In this document: positions 37,953 to 47,046 of the stretch, one piece after another
Position numbering within the stretch: position 1 is the first letter of the stretch
Layout: every line of letters begins with the position of its first letter
Position numbers and translations under genes: made by a program
Source of the DNA: Bog-159 sp963756605
Lineage (GTDB): Bacteria > Acidobacteriota > Terriglobia > Bryobacterales > Bryobacteraceae
Direction: 5' to 3'
Assembly: GCA_963756605.1 (NCBI GenBank)
Contig: CAVWOT010000042.1
Location: 52,662-116,661, forward strand
Length of the DNA: 64,000 bases
The notes under the pieces: generated by a model
The model's database searches: none
The model's input: the letters and a program-made list of their open reading frames with translations, nothing else
Told to the model about the DNA's origin: nothing

Positions 37953-40407
37953 CTATCCCAGCGGTGCCCCCGCTGCCGGCCAGGCTTTCGTAACGCTCCA
38001 GGCTGGACTTTAGCGACGCTGCCAACCTGGCATTCCGCTGCTGGTTGGCCACTTCGATTGCCTTGCGCGCAATGGCGATGGCTTCCTGGTAGCGGTGGGT
38101 CTCGGCATACATGGCGGCCAGCATATCCAGAATCTCGGGCTCGCGCATCTTGCTGAGATCGGCCGCCTTTTCGAACTGCGCGGCCGCCTCCGCGTATCTG
38201 CCCTTCGCCGCCAGCACGCGTCCGAAGTTGTAACGATAGCCGGGGAAATCCGGCTCCAACTGCACCGCATTTTCCAGGCGTGGGAGAGCTTCGTCCAGTG
38301 CGCCGGCCCGCGCCAGCGCCGCGCCCAGGTTGTTTTGCCCATCTGCGAACTTGGGTTCGAGATCGGCGCCCTTGCGCAGATGCTCGAGCGCTTCTTCGCT
38401 CTGGCCTTTTTCGGATAGAGCGCCGCCCAGATTAATATGCGCACGTCCGTTGTCGGGGTTCAGCTCTACTGCTTTTTCGAACTGCGCCAGAGCTTCGTCG
38501 AGCTTGCCTTGTTGGGCCAGAGCGCTGCCGAGGTTGTTGTGGGCTTGCGAACTCTGGTCATTGAGTTCCAGCGATCGGCGGTACTCGGCCAGTGCCTCGT
38601 CTGTTTTTCCGGTTTCCGCCAGCGCCGCGCCCAGGTTGTTGTGCGCCCGCGGATCCTCGGGATTGAGCGCCATCGCCTGCCGCCAGGCCGCCACCGCCGC
38701 TTCGAGCTGGTGCTTCTGCGAGAGATCCGTGGCCACATTGAACAAGCGGTAGAATTCCGTGGCGGGCGCGTCGATGCGGTCCAGCCCATCCGGCCCGACA
38801 TTCATAAACTCCGGAATATTCACGGCGCGATTGGCCGCCGTGGCATCCTCGATGGGAATCGCCGGGCTGCTGTTGCCGTCCGCGTCGATGTGCGTCAGGT
38901 AGAGGCGCGTGTAGGGCGACGGAGTCTTGGACGAAAACACCAGCCAGCGCCCGCTCGGCGAGAAGCTGTGCCACGAGTTCATCGTTTTCAGATTGCTGCG
39001 CAGCGGCCGCGCTTCCCCGCCCCCCGCGGAAACAATGTACAGCTTGCTGTCCGGGCGCATCAGCAGCCCATTCTTGTTTTGCACAAACACGATCCACTTC
39101 CCGTCCGGCGAGACTTTCGGGAAGTTGTTGCTCATGCCGTTTTCCGAGGCGCCCACGATCCGTTCGGGCTTGCCGCCCTCGCCGTCGTTGAAGGGGACGC
39201 GATACAGGTCATACTGGATTTGGGTTTCGTTCGGATCGTTGGCGAATCGCGAGGATGGCTGGCCGCGCGGATACGGATCGCGTGCTTTGGCGCGGGCGAA
39301 GACGATAAAGCTACGGTCCGGGCTCCAGAAGGCACACGTTTGCACATAATCGGGATCGTCGGCGCCCGGCAGCGGCTGCAGCTTTTGGCTCGCCTTACTG
39401 TACCAGGCTAGTATGCCGCGCGTGGGATAGAATACCTGGCCGAAGCCGAAGTAGTCGTACAGGCCTTGATAGATCCTGTCGGTCATACGCTGCCCCCGCG
39501 TGCCGGGCACCTCGATGGAGGTGATCACGTATTGTCCATCCGGCGAAACCTGCGACATGAAGCCAAACCGCTTGGGCGATCCCTGTTCGGTATAGGCGCT
39601 CCAGCGGATCACGTAATCGTTGCTGATGGAGCTGACCTTCTTAACCGGGATCAGCGCGTAGAGCCCTTTGTCGTTCTGCGGGCCGTCCACGTCGATGCCC
39701 AGTGTCTTGCCGTCGCGCGAGATGGAATGGCAATTGGCGCAGGTGGGCAGGTTTTCCATGACCGTTTTGCTGCTGGTCTCCGACACATTGCGGATGCGCC
39801 ACTTGATCTTGGGCAGCACCGAATCGGACAGCGGATGGATGACGCCGCGCTCGCGCTCCGAGGGATCCGGCGGAATTAAAGGCACGTCGCGGTAGAAGAC
39901 GGGCGCGCCCACCGGATCCGTGGAGGTCACAAAGGTGACGCGTCCGTTAGACACCGGCCGCTTCAGGCGCGCATCCAGGAACCCGGTGATTACCAGCGTG
40001 GCCGCCTGCTTCTGCGAATGCTTCTTGATTTTCTCCCACAGCGCGGCATCGGGCTTCCAGGTGTGCTGGGCCTCTTGTTCCGGCGTTAGCGTGGGCGGCA
40101 CGTAGCCCACCAGCGTGGTGTCGATCTCGCCGATGCGCGGCTTCTCGCCCGGCGGCTTTTCTTTAACGTGCGGCCCCCGTTCGCCGAACTGCACTTCGAT
40201 CAGCCACGCGGTCGCGGCTCCGGCCGTTTCCCGCCAAAGGAAAGTGGGCGGGGCGATGTCAGGCGGAAAGATGGAGCCCGGTTCCGGGAAGTCTATGACG
40301 ATGGGAGCGGTCTCCGCCGGCGGTTTATGCGCCGCGCGGCCGAGCGCCGGCGCCAGCAGAGCCCACAGGACAGCCAGTCCCGCGACAACACGAAGCGGTT
40401 TCACCAT
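37939..40407 (-). CDS. Secreted PD40-propeller/TPR protein with one CxxCH haem motif
   Basis: 822 residues. Signal peptide at 1-25 (VVAGLAVLWALLAPALGRAA). A beta-sandwich-like region follows, then CANCHS at residues 223-228, a single c-type haem attachment motif. Residues about 270-560 form a TolB/PD40-type beta-propeller (SQVSPDGQYVITSIEV, KVSPDGKWIVFVQNKN, SFSPSGRWLVFSSKTP). From about 600 to 800 there are six or so TPR units with the repeat AHNNLGAALAETGKTDEALA. It should be periplasmic or outer-membrane associated, perhaps an electron-transfer or complex-assembly protein. The last five codons run into the remnant exporter gene, so the original C-terminus may have been altered. Confidence 0.88.
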   Translation of the reverse strand: MVKPLRVVAGLAVLWALLAPALGRAAHKPPAETAPIVIDFPEPGSIFPPDIAPPTFLWRETAGAATAWLIEVQFGERGPHVKEKPPGEKPRIGEIDTTLVGYVPPTLTPEQEAQHTWKPDAALWEKIKKHSQKQAATLVITGFLDARLKRPVSNGRVTFVTSTDPVGAPVFYRDVPLIPPDPSERERGVIHPLSDSVLPKIKWRIRNVSETSSKTVMENLPTCANCHSISRDGKTLGIDVDGPQNDKGLYALIPVKKVSSISNDYVIRWSAYTEQGSPKRFGFMSQVSPDGQYVITSIEVPGTRGQRMTDRIYQGLYDYFGFGQVFYPTRGILAWYSKASQKLQPLPGADDPDYVQTCAFWSPDRSFIVFARAKARDPYPRGQPSSRFANDPNETQIQYDLYRVPFNDGEGGKPERIVGASENGMSNNFPKVSPDGKWIVFVQNKNGLLMRPDSKLYIVSAGGGEARPLRSNLKTMNSWHSFSPSGRWLVFSSKTPSPYTRLYLTHIDADGNSSPAIPIEDATAANRAVNIPEFMNVGPDGLDRIDAPATEFYRLFNVATDLSQKHQLEAAVAAWRQAMALNPEDPRAHNNLGAALAETGKTDEALAEYRRSLELNDQSSQAHNNLGSALAQQGKLDEALAQFEKAVELNPDNGRAHINLGGALSEKGQSEEALEHLRKGADLEPKFADGQNNLGAALARAGALDEALPRLENAVQLEPDFPGYRYNFGRVLAAKGRYAEAAAQFEKAADLSKMREPEILDMLAAMYAETHRYQEAIAIARKAIEVANQQRNARLAASLKSSLERYESLAGSGGTAGIGSRP

Positions 40408-40488
40408 GCGTATTTCGATTATATACGATAATCAGGTCTGCTTATATTACATGGCGCGCTCGCACTTTATTTTTTTTTTGCGCGGGGT

Positions 40489-40516
40489 CTTGACAATAAC
40501 AATGTTGTTATATAAA
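40489..40516 (+). promoter_or_regulatory. arsR-type promoter with palindromic operator between -35 and -10
   Basis: TTGACA at 40490-40495 and TATAAA at 40511-40516 form a promoter with a 15-base spacer. The spacer is almost entirely the palindrome ATAACAA-TG-TTGTTAT (40496-40511, two seven-base arms), the expected position for an ArsR repressor. A run of ten T (40470-40479) just upstream could act as an UP-like element. Confidence 0.75.
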
Positions 40517-40532
40517 CTACAAGTTATATTAG

Positions 40533-40871
40533 ATGCCGAACCTCGATGCCGCCTTCGCTGCCCTCTCCGACCCCACCCGCCGGGCGATTCTGGCTCGTCT
40601 CGCCAAAGGCGAGGTGACGGTGATGCAACTCGCTGAGCCGTTCGCCATGAGTCAACCCGCGATCTCGCGGCACCTGAAAGTGCTCGAAGGCGCCGGGTTG
40701 ATTGTCCGCCGCGTGGAAGGCACGAAGCACCCCTGCCGGCTAGCCAAGGCCGGGCTTGAACCGATCGACAAATGGCTGGCCGTGTTGCGGAAAGCGCTGG
40801 AGAAAAACTACGACCGGCTGGACGAGGTTTTGGAGGAGCTAAAAACCGAGAGTGAAAAGGAGATGCCATGA
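40533..40871 (+). CDS. ArsR-family winged-helix regulator
   Basis: 112 residues. Opening LDAAFAALSDPTRRAILARL, then MSQPAISRHLKVLEGAGLIV as recognition helix and RRVEGTKHPCRLAKAGLE as the wing. This is the subgroup that pairs with SRPBCC/AHSA1 proteins rather than the metal-sensing one: no CxC metal motif is present. It should repress its own operon through the palindrome at 40496-40511. Its stop overlaps the start of the next gene (ATGA). Divergent from the haem-motif TPR gene. Confidence 0.95.
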   Translation: MPNLDAAFAALSDPTRRAILARLAKGEVTVMQLAEPFAMSQPAISRHLKVLEGAGLIVRRVEGTKHPCRLAKAGLEPIDKWLAVLRKALEKNYDRLDEVLEELKTESEKEMP

Positions 40872-41329
40872 GTAAAATGACGCTTACCACCGAAGGTGAC
40901 AGATACGTAATTGTCACGAGACGCTTCAGCGCACCACCCGAGGCGGTGTACCGCGCGCACACAGATCCCCAACTGATCCAGAAATGGCTGCTCGGCCCCG
41001 ACGGGTGGAGCATGCCCGTGTGTATCAGCGAAGCGCGGCCAAACGGCAAAATCCGGTATGAGTGGACGAACGGCAAAGGCGGATTCCACCTGACCGGCGA
41101 GTATCTGGAACTCGAGCCATACAGGCGGATCGTGCATGTGGAGCGCATGTTTTTACCTGACCCGACGCCGGACAACCACATTGAGACGCGGTTCGATCCG
41201 GATGGCGATGGCACACTGATGACCATGCGCATGACCCTGCCCAATGCCGAGACGCGTGCGCAAATGCTCGCAACCGGTATGGAGCACGGCATGGAAATGA
41301 GCTACGAGCGCCTGGAAAAGACGATCTAG
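40868..41329 (+). CDS. SRPBCC/AHSA1-family protein
   Basis: 153 residues of the START-like SRPBCC superfamily: VIVTRRFSAPPEAVYRAHTD, PQLIQKWLLGPDGWSMPVC, FHLTGEYLELEPYRRIVHVE, and TLPNAETRAQMLATGMEHGM near the end. Members bind small hydrophobic ligands or act on folding; here the ATGA overlap with arsR indicates co-translation, and ArsR/AHSA1 pairs are a recurrent two-gene unit. Ligand unknown. No signal peptide, so cytoplasmic. The gene converges with the CRTAC1 gene that ends at 41350. Confidence 0.93.
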   Translation: MSKMTLTTEGDRYVIVTRRFSAPPEAVYRAHTDPQLIQKWLLGPDGWSMPVCISEARPNGKIRYEWTNGKGGFHLTGEYLELEPYRRIVHVERMFLPDPTPDNHIETRFDPDGDGTLMTMRMTLPNAETRAQMLATGMEHGMEMSYERLEKTI

Positions 41330-41349
41330 TCCCGATCTAGTCGGCGGCG

Positions 41350-43019
41350 CTAGCGAGGCGGTTCAGTAACAGTGAAAATCTGGTCGGCCTTCGGCTTCCT
41401 TACCATTTGCACGATGCCGCTGGGCCATCGAATTTCGAGCGACTGAATCGCCTTCTCGGTTCCCAAGCCGAAGTGCACGCGTTTGTCGCTCGACGACATG
41501 AACCCGTCCGAAGTAGTTACGTGATTGTAGAGCGTGCGGCCCGATGCAGTGGTGAGCTTCAGCGCGGCGCCGACGCCGTCCCGATTGCTGCGGCGGCCGA
41601 TGGTATTCACCAGCAGCCAATGGTTCCCGTTATCCGCCGAGTTCATCAGGATGCGGGGTTTCTCATCGAGAGAGGTGACCACCAGATCCTCGAAGCCGTC
41701 ATTGTTCAGGTCGACGAAGGCCGAGCCGCGCTGGAAACCGGGATGGTTGAAGTCCGGTCCTAACTGGGCGGAGACATCCCGGAACTCCTTGCCGTCCACG
41801 TTTTCGAACATGGTGTCGGGCTGACGCGAGATCTGGCCCATGTTATCGATGTCTCCGTTGGAAGAGTACAAATCCTTCCAACCGTCGTTATTATAATCTA
41901 CGAAGCCGTTGCTCCACCCGGAGCTGTGCGCACTCAAGCGCGATAAGTGGGACATACCGGAAACATAACTCATGTACTTGCCGCCTATGTTGTGGAACAG
42001 TCCCCATATCTGCCCCTTGAGGTTATTATAGAACAGGTCCGGCCAGCCGTCGTTGTCGTAGTCTTTGGCGTCGGCGCCCATGGACGAGCCGGCGTTGCCG
42101 CTCTCGTCATAGGCCACGCCCCATTCGTAACCGGACTCTTTAAATGTCCCATTCTTCTGGTTGATGAACAGGAAATTGCGCACGGTATCATTGGCCACGA
42201 ATACATCCATGTAGCCATCGCGATTGAAGTCTGCGATGGCGATACCCATCCCCTTGCCTAACTCTTTGCCGAAACCGGAAGAGTCAGTCACATCTTCGAA
42301 GCGGCCGTTGCCTAGGTTGTGATAGAGCCGGTGCGCAACGTTAGTATACACCTTCGGGTGACAATAATACTCCTGCCCATTCGCCCGCGCAGACCTTGTC
42401 GGTCTGGGGAGTCCAGACGGTGTAGTTGGAGACGATGAGGTCCAGCTTGCCGTCGTTATCGTAATCGAACCACGCGGCGGCGACGCTCAGGACATCCTGC
42501 GGCTTGGTCCCGATACCGGAGCGCTGCAGTGACATCGGTGAAGGTGCCGTTGCCGTTGTTGTGGTAGAGCGTGTTGCGCCCCGCATTGCAGACGAACAGG
42601 TCCTCGTAGCCGTCGTTATCGTAGTCGCCGGCGGCCACGCCGAAGCTGAATCCGAGATCTTTGCCGAGCAGGCCGGCGCGTGCGGTGACATCCTCGAAGG
42701 TTCCGTCGCCGCGATTGCGCAGCAGGCAGTTGTAGAAGCGCGGATCCGACTTCTCCATTTCGGGCAGTTTGGCGCCGTTGGTGAAGAAAAGATCCATGCG
42801 GCCGTCGTTGTCGAAGTCGAAGGCCGCAACGCCGCCGCACATGGTTTGCGGGAAATACTTCCGGCCGGTGAAGTTGTTATCCGTGCGGTAGGCGAAATTG
42901 GACTTCGGAGCAATATCGGTAAAATGCGGCCGGCGCGGCTCGTTGACTTCGCCACTATGGGCAACCCACCACCCGCCACCCACCAGACACAGCGCGCACC
43001 AGGCCAACTGCGGCCTCAT
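41350..43019 (-). CDS. CRTAC1-type FG-GAP/UnbV exported protein, two frameshifts
   Basis: Three frames join to one protein of about 556 residues. The first (from ATG 43019) has a leader ending CALCLVGGGWWVAHSGEV and propeller motifs DFDNDGRMD and DYDNDGYED; it breaks at DVTA near 42524. The second frame carries SGIGTKPQDVLSVAAAWFDY and DYDNDGKLDL and breaks after DKVCA near 42385. The third continues NGQEYYCHPKVYTNVAHRLY and runs to the UnbV end GRRSNRDGVGAALKL, FGLGTEKAIQSLEIRWPSGI. Both breaks are explained by one extra base each. The ATG overlaps the stop of the upstream TPR gene (ATGA). Part of the leader is encoded by CCACCC-type heptamers. Function unknown, envelope location likely. Confidence 0.85.
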
Positions 43020-44137
43020 CTGGGCTTGGCTCCGGTCTGCAGGGCATCCCGCTCGTCCATAAGCTTCTGCGAGACGGCGCGTTCGCGATCGCCGTCGGCG
43101 CCGCGGTCCAGCCGGTAGTAGACGGTGGCGAGAGTGGCATGCGCTTCCGCGAAATCGGGCGATTCGGCGATCAGAGCTTCGAGGGCCTGGCGGGCCTGTT
43201 CGGGATTGCCGGTGGCCAGATCCAGATTGGCCATCTGATAACGGACGCCTGGATCGTGGGGGCGCGTCTGGAGCGCGCGTTCGAAATAGCGGCGCGCCTC
43301 GGTGTAATCCTGGTCCTGTTTGGCCAGCACGCCCAGTTTCAGGTTGGACGTAAACTCATCGGGATCGAGCGCGAGTTCCTCGGCAAAAACGGCGCGGGCA
43401 TGATCGGGGTCACCCTTGGCAAGCAGCATTTCGCCCAAACGAGCGTGTGCCCCGGGAAGGCGCGGATTGAGGGCGATGGCCTTTTCGATATCAGCCTGCG
43501 CGCCATCACGGTCGTGGGCGCTCAGTTCTAGAGTGCCTCGCAGCAGGCGTGCTTCAGCCGATTCGCCGTGGCTGAGAATGCGGTCGATGACGGCTGCGCC
43601 GGCGGAGTTCTGGCCGTCGCCGAGGAGCGCGGCGCCATAGAGGTAGTCGAACCCCGGATCGTCCGCCTTGTCTTTGGCGAGCGGGGCCAGAAGGGCGACG
43701 GCCTCCTTGTATCTTCCGAGACTGTTATAACAACTGGCCAGCAGCAGCGTAACCTGCTCCTTGAACTGAGGCGCGAGCGTGGCGGCTCGCTCAAAGCGCG
43801 CGGCGGCGTCGGCGAGGCGGCCCGTCTTGTAATAAGCCAGGCCCAAATTCAGCAGGAGGGCGGGATTATCCGGACTCTTTGCCAGCGCGCGGCCGTACTC
43901 TCCGATGGCCTCTTCGAAGCGGCCCGCGCGGGCCAGCGCGGCGCCCAGGTTGGAACGCGCCTGCACAGAATCGGGATCGGTGGTGAGGTATTCGCGATAC
44001 GCGCGGATGGCGCCATCCAGATCGCCCGCCTGATGCAGGGCGATGGCGTGCTGCAGGGTCGCTTCGGAACCGGCCGCGGGCTGCTGCGCGGACAGTGTGG
44101 ACGCGAGGAGAAGGAATAAGATTATGGAGGCAGTCAC
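43016..44137 (-). CDS. Secreted TPR-repeat protein
   Basis: 373 residues with signal peptide MTASIILFLLLASTLSAQ. About nine TPR units cover the rest, such as ALHQAGDLDGAIRAYREYLT, ARSNLGAALARAGRFEEAIG and LLLNLGLAYYKTGRLADAAA. It starts in a four-base overlap with the stop of the upstream TPR gene (44134-44137) and its own stop overlaps the start of the CRTAC1 gene downstream (43016-43019), so the three are translated as a coupled set. It presumably scaffolds a periplasmic or outer-membrane complex with its neighbours; no enzymatic motif is seen. Confidence 0.9.
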   Translation of the reverse strand: MTASIILFLLLASTLSAQQPAAGSEATLQHAIALHQAGDLDGAIRAYREYLTTDPDSVQARSNLGAALARAGRFEEAIGEYGRALAKSPDNPALLLNLGLAYYKTGRLADAAARFERAATLAPQFKEQVTLLLASCYNSLGRYKEAVALLAPLAKDKADDPGFDYLYGAALLGDGQNSAGAAVIDRILSHGESAEARLLRGTLELSAHDRDGAQADIEKAIALNPRLPGAHARLGEMLLAKGDPDHARAVFAEELALDPDEFTSNLKLGVLAKQDQDYTEARRYFERALQTRPHDPGVRYQMANLDLATGNPEQARQALEALIAESPDFAEAHATLATVYYRLDRGADGDRERAVSQKLMDERDALQTGAKPR

Positions 44138-45234
44138 TTGGCGGCCTCGTCGGCCAACTCTTTCAGGCGCGCGAACTCCGCGCGCTCACGGGCCGCATCG
44201 GCCTTTCTGCCCGCCAAGGCGTACGCCGCGGCCAATGTAAAGTGGACTTGCGGGCTATCTTTGGCCTGCTGGCGGGCGATCTCCAGCTCTTTGATCCCCT
44301 CGTCCACCTGGCCTGTATTGGAAAGCAGTTTACCGAGCACAGCATGGGCGGCAAAGAACTGAGGGTCTGCCGCGACCGCCCGCCGCGCGTATGAAACGGC
44401 GGTATCGGAATCGCCGCGCATCTCGTACTCGAGGGCCAGGGTGGCCAGGGCCTGCGGGTGTTTCGGATTCAGCTCCAGTTCTTTCTGATATTCGCGCAGG
44501 CCCGCCTCCTTATCGGACAGCGTCAGGAACGATCCGTAGAGATAGTGAACATTAGGTTCGTTCGGGTAGTTAGCCAGCAGCTCGGCGAAATACTTCCGAG
44601 CTTCCGCGTCATCCTTCCGCGCCATCGCACAGACGGCTCGCCCGGCCCGCTCCACCAGATCCTTGTCGCCGGGCGGCAGATCTTCCGGAAAAATAGGGCG
44701 GCGCAACCCCGCCAGGCCCGCGCCTTCCACGACGGCCGGACCGGCGCCGCCGCGCTGCAGCACCCTGGTGAGCACTTGCGTCGCGGACTCATATTGCTCG
44801 AATCGCGTGAGCAGCAACATCTGGTGAAACAAGACTACGCGCGCGGCGTCCTGATCGTCGCCCAGGCCGAGGCGGCGCGCCTGGAAAATGTGATCGAGAG
44901 CCTTCGCGTACTCCTTCGTTTCGAATTCGCAGAGACCCAGCAGCGCGAATCCGGGACCCGTTTTTTGATCGAGGGCTACCAGCCGGCGTAAGGCGTCCCG
45001 CGCTTCCGGATATTTGTTCTGATCGTAAAGAAGCTCGCCCAGGAACCACCAACCCTCCGGCCAGGACGGGCGCAGCTTGACAGCCTGCCGATACAACCCG
45101 ATTGCGTCCGCGATGCGGTTCTGCTCGCGCGCCTCGGCGGCCGCTTTGGATACGCGATCGAATGCGGCGGGCGTGGATACCGGCGCGGCTGGCAGGCAGA
45201 GCGCTATGGCTGCCAGCCAACAGATTCGATGCAG
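44134..45234 (-). CDS. Secreted TPR-repeat protein without a normal start codon
   Basis: About 366 residues if the non-standard CTG at 45234 is used; it opens a convincing signal peptide (LHRICWLAAIALCLPAAPVS). No ATG, GTG or TTG lies in frame between the upstream stop (45324-45326) and well inside the mature protein; the only in-frame ATG (45618) is deep inside the preceding gene. The body has roughly eight TPR units (AIGLYRQAVKLRPSWPEGWW, EYQKELELNPKHPQALATLA, HFTLAAAYALAGRKADAARE). The 60 bases before CTG are a hairpin repeat element, so the native start was probably displaced by it. Stop overlaps the next TPR gene start (ATGA). Confidence 0.75.
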   Translation of the reverse strand: MHRICWLAAIALCLPAAPVSTPAAFDRVSKAAAEAREQNRIADAIGLYRQAVKLRPSWPEGWWFLGELLYDQNKYPEARDALRRLVALDQKTGPGFALLGLCEFETKEYAKALDHIFQARRLGLGDDQDAARVVLFHQMLLLTRFEQYESATQVLTRVLQRGGAGPAVVEGAGLAGLRRPIFPEDLPPGDKDLVERAGRAVCAMARKDDAEARKYFAELLANYPNEPNVHYLYGSFLTLSDKEAGLREYQKELELNPKHPQALATLALEYEMRGDSDTAVSYARRAVAADPQFFAAHAVLGKLLSNTGQVDEGIKELEIARQQAKDSPQVHFTLAAAYALAGRKADAARERAEFARLKELADEAAK

Positions 45235-45295
45235 CGGGGCTGAAGCCCCACGCCGGCTAAAGGCCGCCCTCCACCGGCTAAAGCCCGCCCTCCAC
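45231..45295 (-). repeat. Paired mini-hairpin repeat (CTTTAG / CTTCAG type), copy 2
   Basis: On the minus strand this reads as two tandem 21-base units (45275-45295 and 45254-45274, one mismatch, each with GGGCTTTAGCCG or GGCCTTTAGCCG) followed by the hairpin GGGGCT-TC-AGCCCC (45236-45249). The last unit and hairpin match the plus-strand copy at 28981-29021. It sits between a CRTAC1 gene and the TPR gene and occupies the region where the TPR start codon should be. Confidence 0.85.
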
Positions 45296-45323
45296 GTGCT
45301 GAGATGGTGACGGGGCGTGATAC

Positions 45324-46982
45324 TTACGGCGCCTCCTTTACTTGGAGTGTCTGATCGGCGCGCACATCTTTCAACGTCTGGACGATGCCGGAGGGCCAAT
45401 GGATAACCACCGACCCGGCCGACGCGTCCGCGCCCAACCCGAAATGCACCGGCCCGCAACTCGACGAAGCATAGCCCACGCTGGTGGTCATGTGGTTGTA
45501 TTGCGCGCCGCCTCTGGTGATGACCTGGATACGGGCGCCGATGCCATCGCGGTTGCTCTTTGTCCCTTCGAGCGCGATATCCAGCCAGTGCCCGGAGCCG
45601 GGGCTGCGATTCATCCAAATCTCGGCGGGATGTGCCAGCGCGGTCGTCACGACATCGATCCGGCCGTCGCCATCCAGATCGCCGAACGCCAGGCCGCGAT
45701 GGCGCGCTGCCGGCGAGGCGTCCAGTCCCGCTTCAGCAGTCAATGCCTCCCAATGCCCGCCGCCGGGCGCGCCCGGATTGCGAAACACGGTGTTGTGCTG
45801 CTCTACAGTGGTATTCGGCAGCGCGCGCGACAACACGTCCCCGCGGCTGACGAAGAGATCCTTCCATCCGTCGTTGTCGAAGTCATAGAGTCCGGCGCCG
45901 AAGCCTGCCATCGGCCTGGTCAACGAACGCAGACCGCTGGGAGTGGTCACTTCCTCGAAGCTCTTGCCGGCCAGGTTCTTCCACAGCGGAAAAGTCTGGT
46001 TCTCAAGAGCCACGGTTACCAGGTCCGGGTATTCGTCGTTATTGAAATCGCGAAAATCCAGCCCCATGCCCGATACCGCCTGGCCGTCTTCCGGCAGAGC
46101 CACGCCTTTGGGAAACGCAACCTCCTCGAATTTGCCGCCCAGATTGTGGAAGAGAAAATTATATGAGCCGTCGTTGGTGACGAAAAGATCGGGGCGGCCG
46201 TCGAGATCATAGTCAGCCATGCCTACGCCCATGCCTTTTCCGACGTGCGCACGAATGCCCCATTTCTCCGACACATCTTCAAATGTGCCATTGCCCTTGT
46301 TCAGGTATAACTGGTTGGGCAATCCCTTGTAAGAGCGCGGCGAGCAATAGTCGGCCAATCCCTTGTAGTCACATAGTGGCTCCGTTTTGTAATCCCATTG
46401 CAGATAGTTGACCACGAAGAGATCGAGCAGGCCGTCGTTGTTCACATCCACCCAGACTGCTGTGATACCCCACATGGGCCCGTACTTGGGATCAGGAAGA
46501 TTCGAGATGCCGGCCTTCTCGGTGACGTCAGTGAACGTGCCGTTGCCGTTGTTGTGATACAGCGTGTTGTGATGAACGCCGGCCACAAACAGGTCGGGAT
46601 AGCCGTCGTTATCGTAATCGCCCACGGCCACGCCACTATCGAAGCCTGTGCCGGCGAGGCCGGCGGCGTCGGTGACATCCGTGAAGACGCCGTTGCCGTC
46701 ATTGCGAAACAGCCGGTTGCGATATTTCGGATCGTCCTTTTTCAGCGTGGCCAGGTTAGCGCCGTTGGTGAAGAAGATGTCCGGACGCCCGTCGCGATTA
46801 TAGTCGAAGACCGCGACGCCGCCTGCCATGGTGGCGGGCACATGGCGCGCGGTGACTTCGCCGTGCTCGAGTTGGAAGGCTATGGGTTTGAGTTCGAACC
46901 GGATCGCGGGTGGCGATCCACCTGTTGCGCGGAGCAGGCAACACGCGCTCACCAGCAGCGCGATCCGGCGGCGGGAACCCAT
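45324..46982 (-). CDS. CRTAC1-type FG-GAP/UnbV exported protein
   Basis: 552 residues from ATG 46982, which opens a leader GSRRRIALLVSACCLLRATG. The domain order is complete: FG-GAP/VCBS propeller motifs DYNRDGRPD, DYDNDGYPD, DVNNDGLLD, DYDLDGRPD, DFDNDGWKD and DLDGDGRID, each a potential calcium loop, then the ASPIC/UnbV domain with GTKSNRDGIGARIQVITRGG, SSSCGPVHFGLGADASAGSV and the closing VIHWPSGIVQTLKDVRADQT. This intact copy is the template against which the frameshifts in the sibling copies can be read. It lies between an OmpA-like gene and a TPR gene on the minus strand. Role unknown, envelope or extracellular. Confidence 0.92.
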   Translation of the reverse strand: MGSRRRIALLVSACCLLRATGGSPPAIRFELKPIAFQLEHGEVTARHVPATMAGGVAVFDYNRDGRPDIFFTNGANLATLKKDDPKYRNRLFRNDGNGVFTDVTDAAGLAGTGFDSGVAVGDYDNDGYPDLFVAGVHHNTLYHNNGNGTFTDVTEKAGISNLPDPKYGPMWGITAVWVDVNNDGLLDLFVVNYLQWDYKTEPLCDYKGLADYCSPRSYKGLPNQLYLNKGNGTFEDVSEKWGIRAHVGKGMGVGMADYDLDGRPDLFVTNDGSYNFLFHNLGGKFEEVAFPKGVALPEDGQAVSGMGLDFRDFNNDEYPDLVTVALENQTFPLWKNLAGKSFEEVTTPSGLRSLTRPMAGFGAGLYDFDNDGWKDLFVSRGDVLSRALPNTTVEQHNTVFRNPGAPGGGHWEALTAEAGLDASPAARHRGLAFGDLDGDGRIDVVTTALAHPAEIWMNRSPGSGHWLDIALEGTKSNRDGIGARIQVITRGGAQYNHMTTSVGYASSSCGPVHFGLGADASAGSVVIHWPSGIVQTLKDVRADQTLQVKEAP

Positions 46983-47004
46983 ATCGACCAGAATAGCGCG
47001 CGCC

Positions 47005-47041
47005 GGCGAACTGAAGTTCGCCGCGGCAAGCTGAAGCTTGC
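47005..47041. repeat. Paired mini-hairpin repeat (CTTCAG type), copy 3
   Basis: Two perfect small hairpins in a row: GGCGAACT-GA-AGTTCGCC (47005-47022) and GCAAGCT-GA-AGCTTGC (47026-47041). On the minus strand the loops read TC inside CTTCAG, the same core as in copies 1 and 2, although the stems differ. It fills the gap between the OmpA-like and CRTAC1 genes and could act as an mRNA-stabilising or terminating structure. Confidence 0.8.
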
Positions 47042-47046
47042 GCCAC

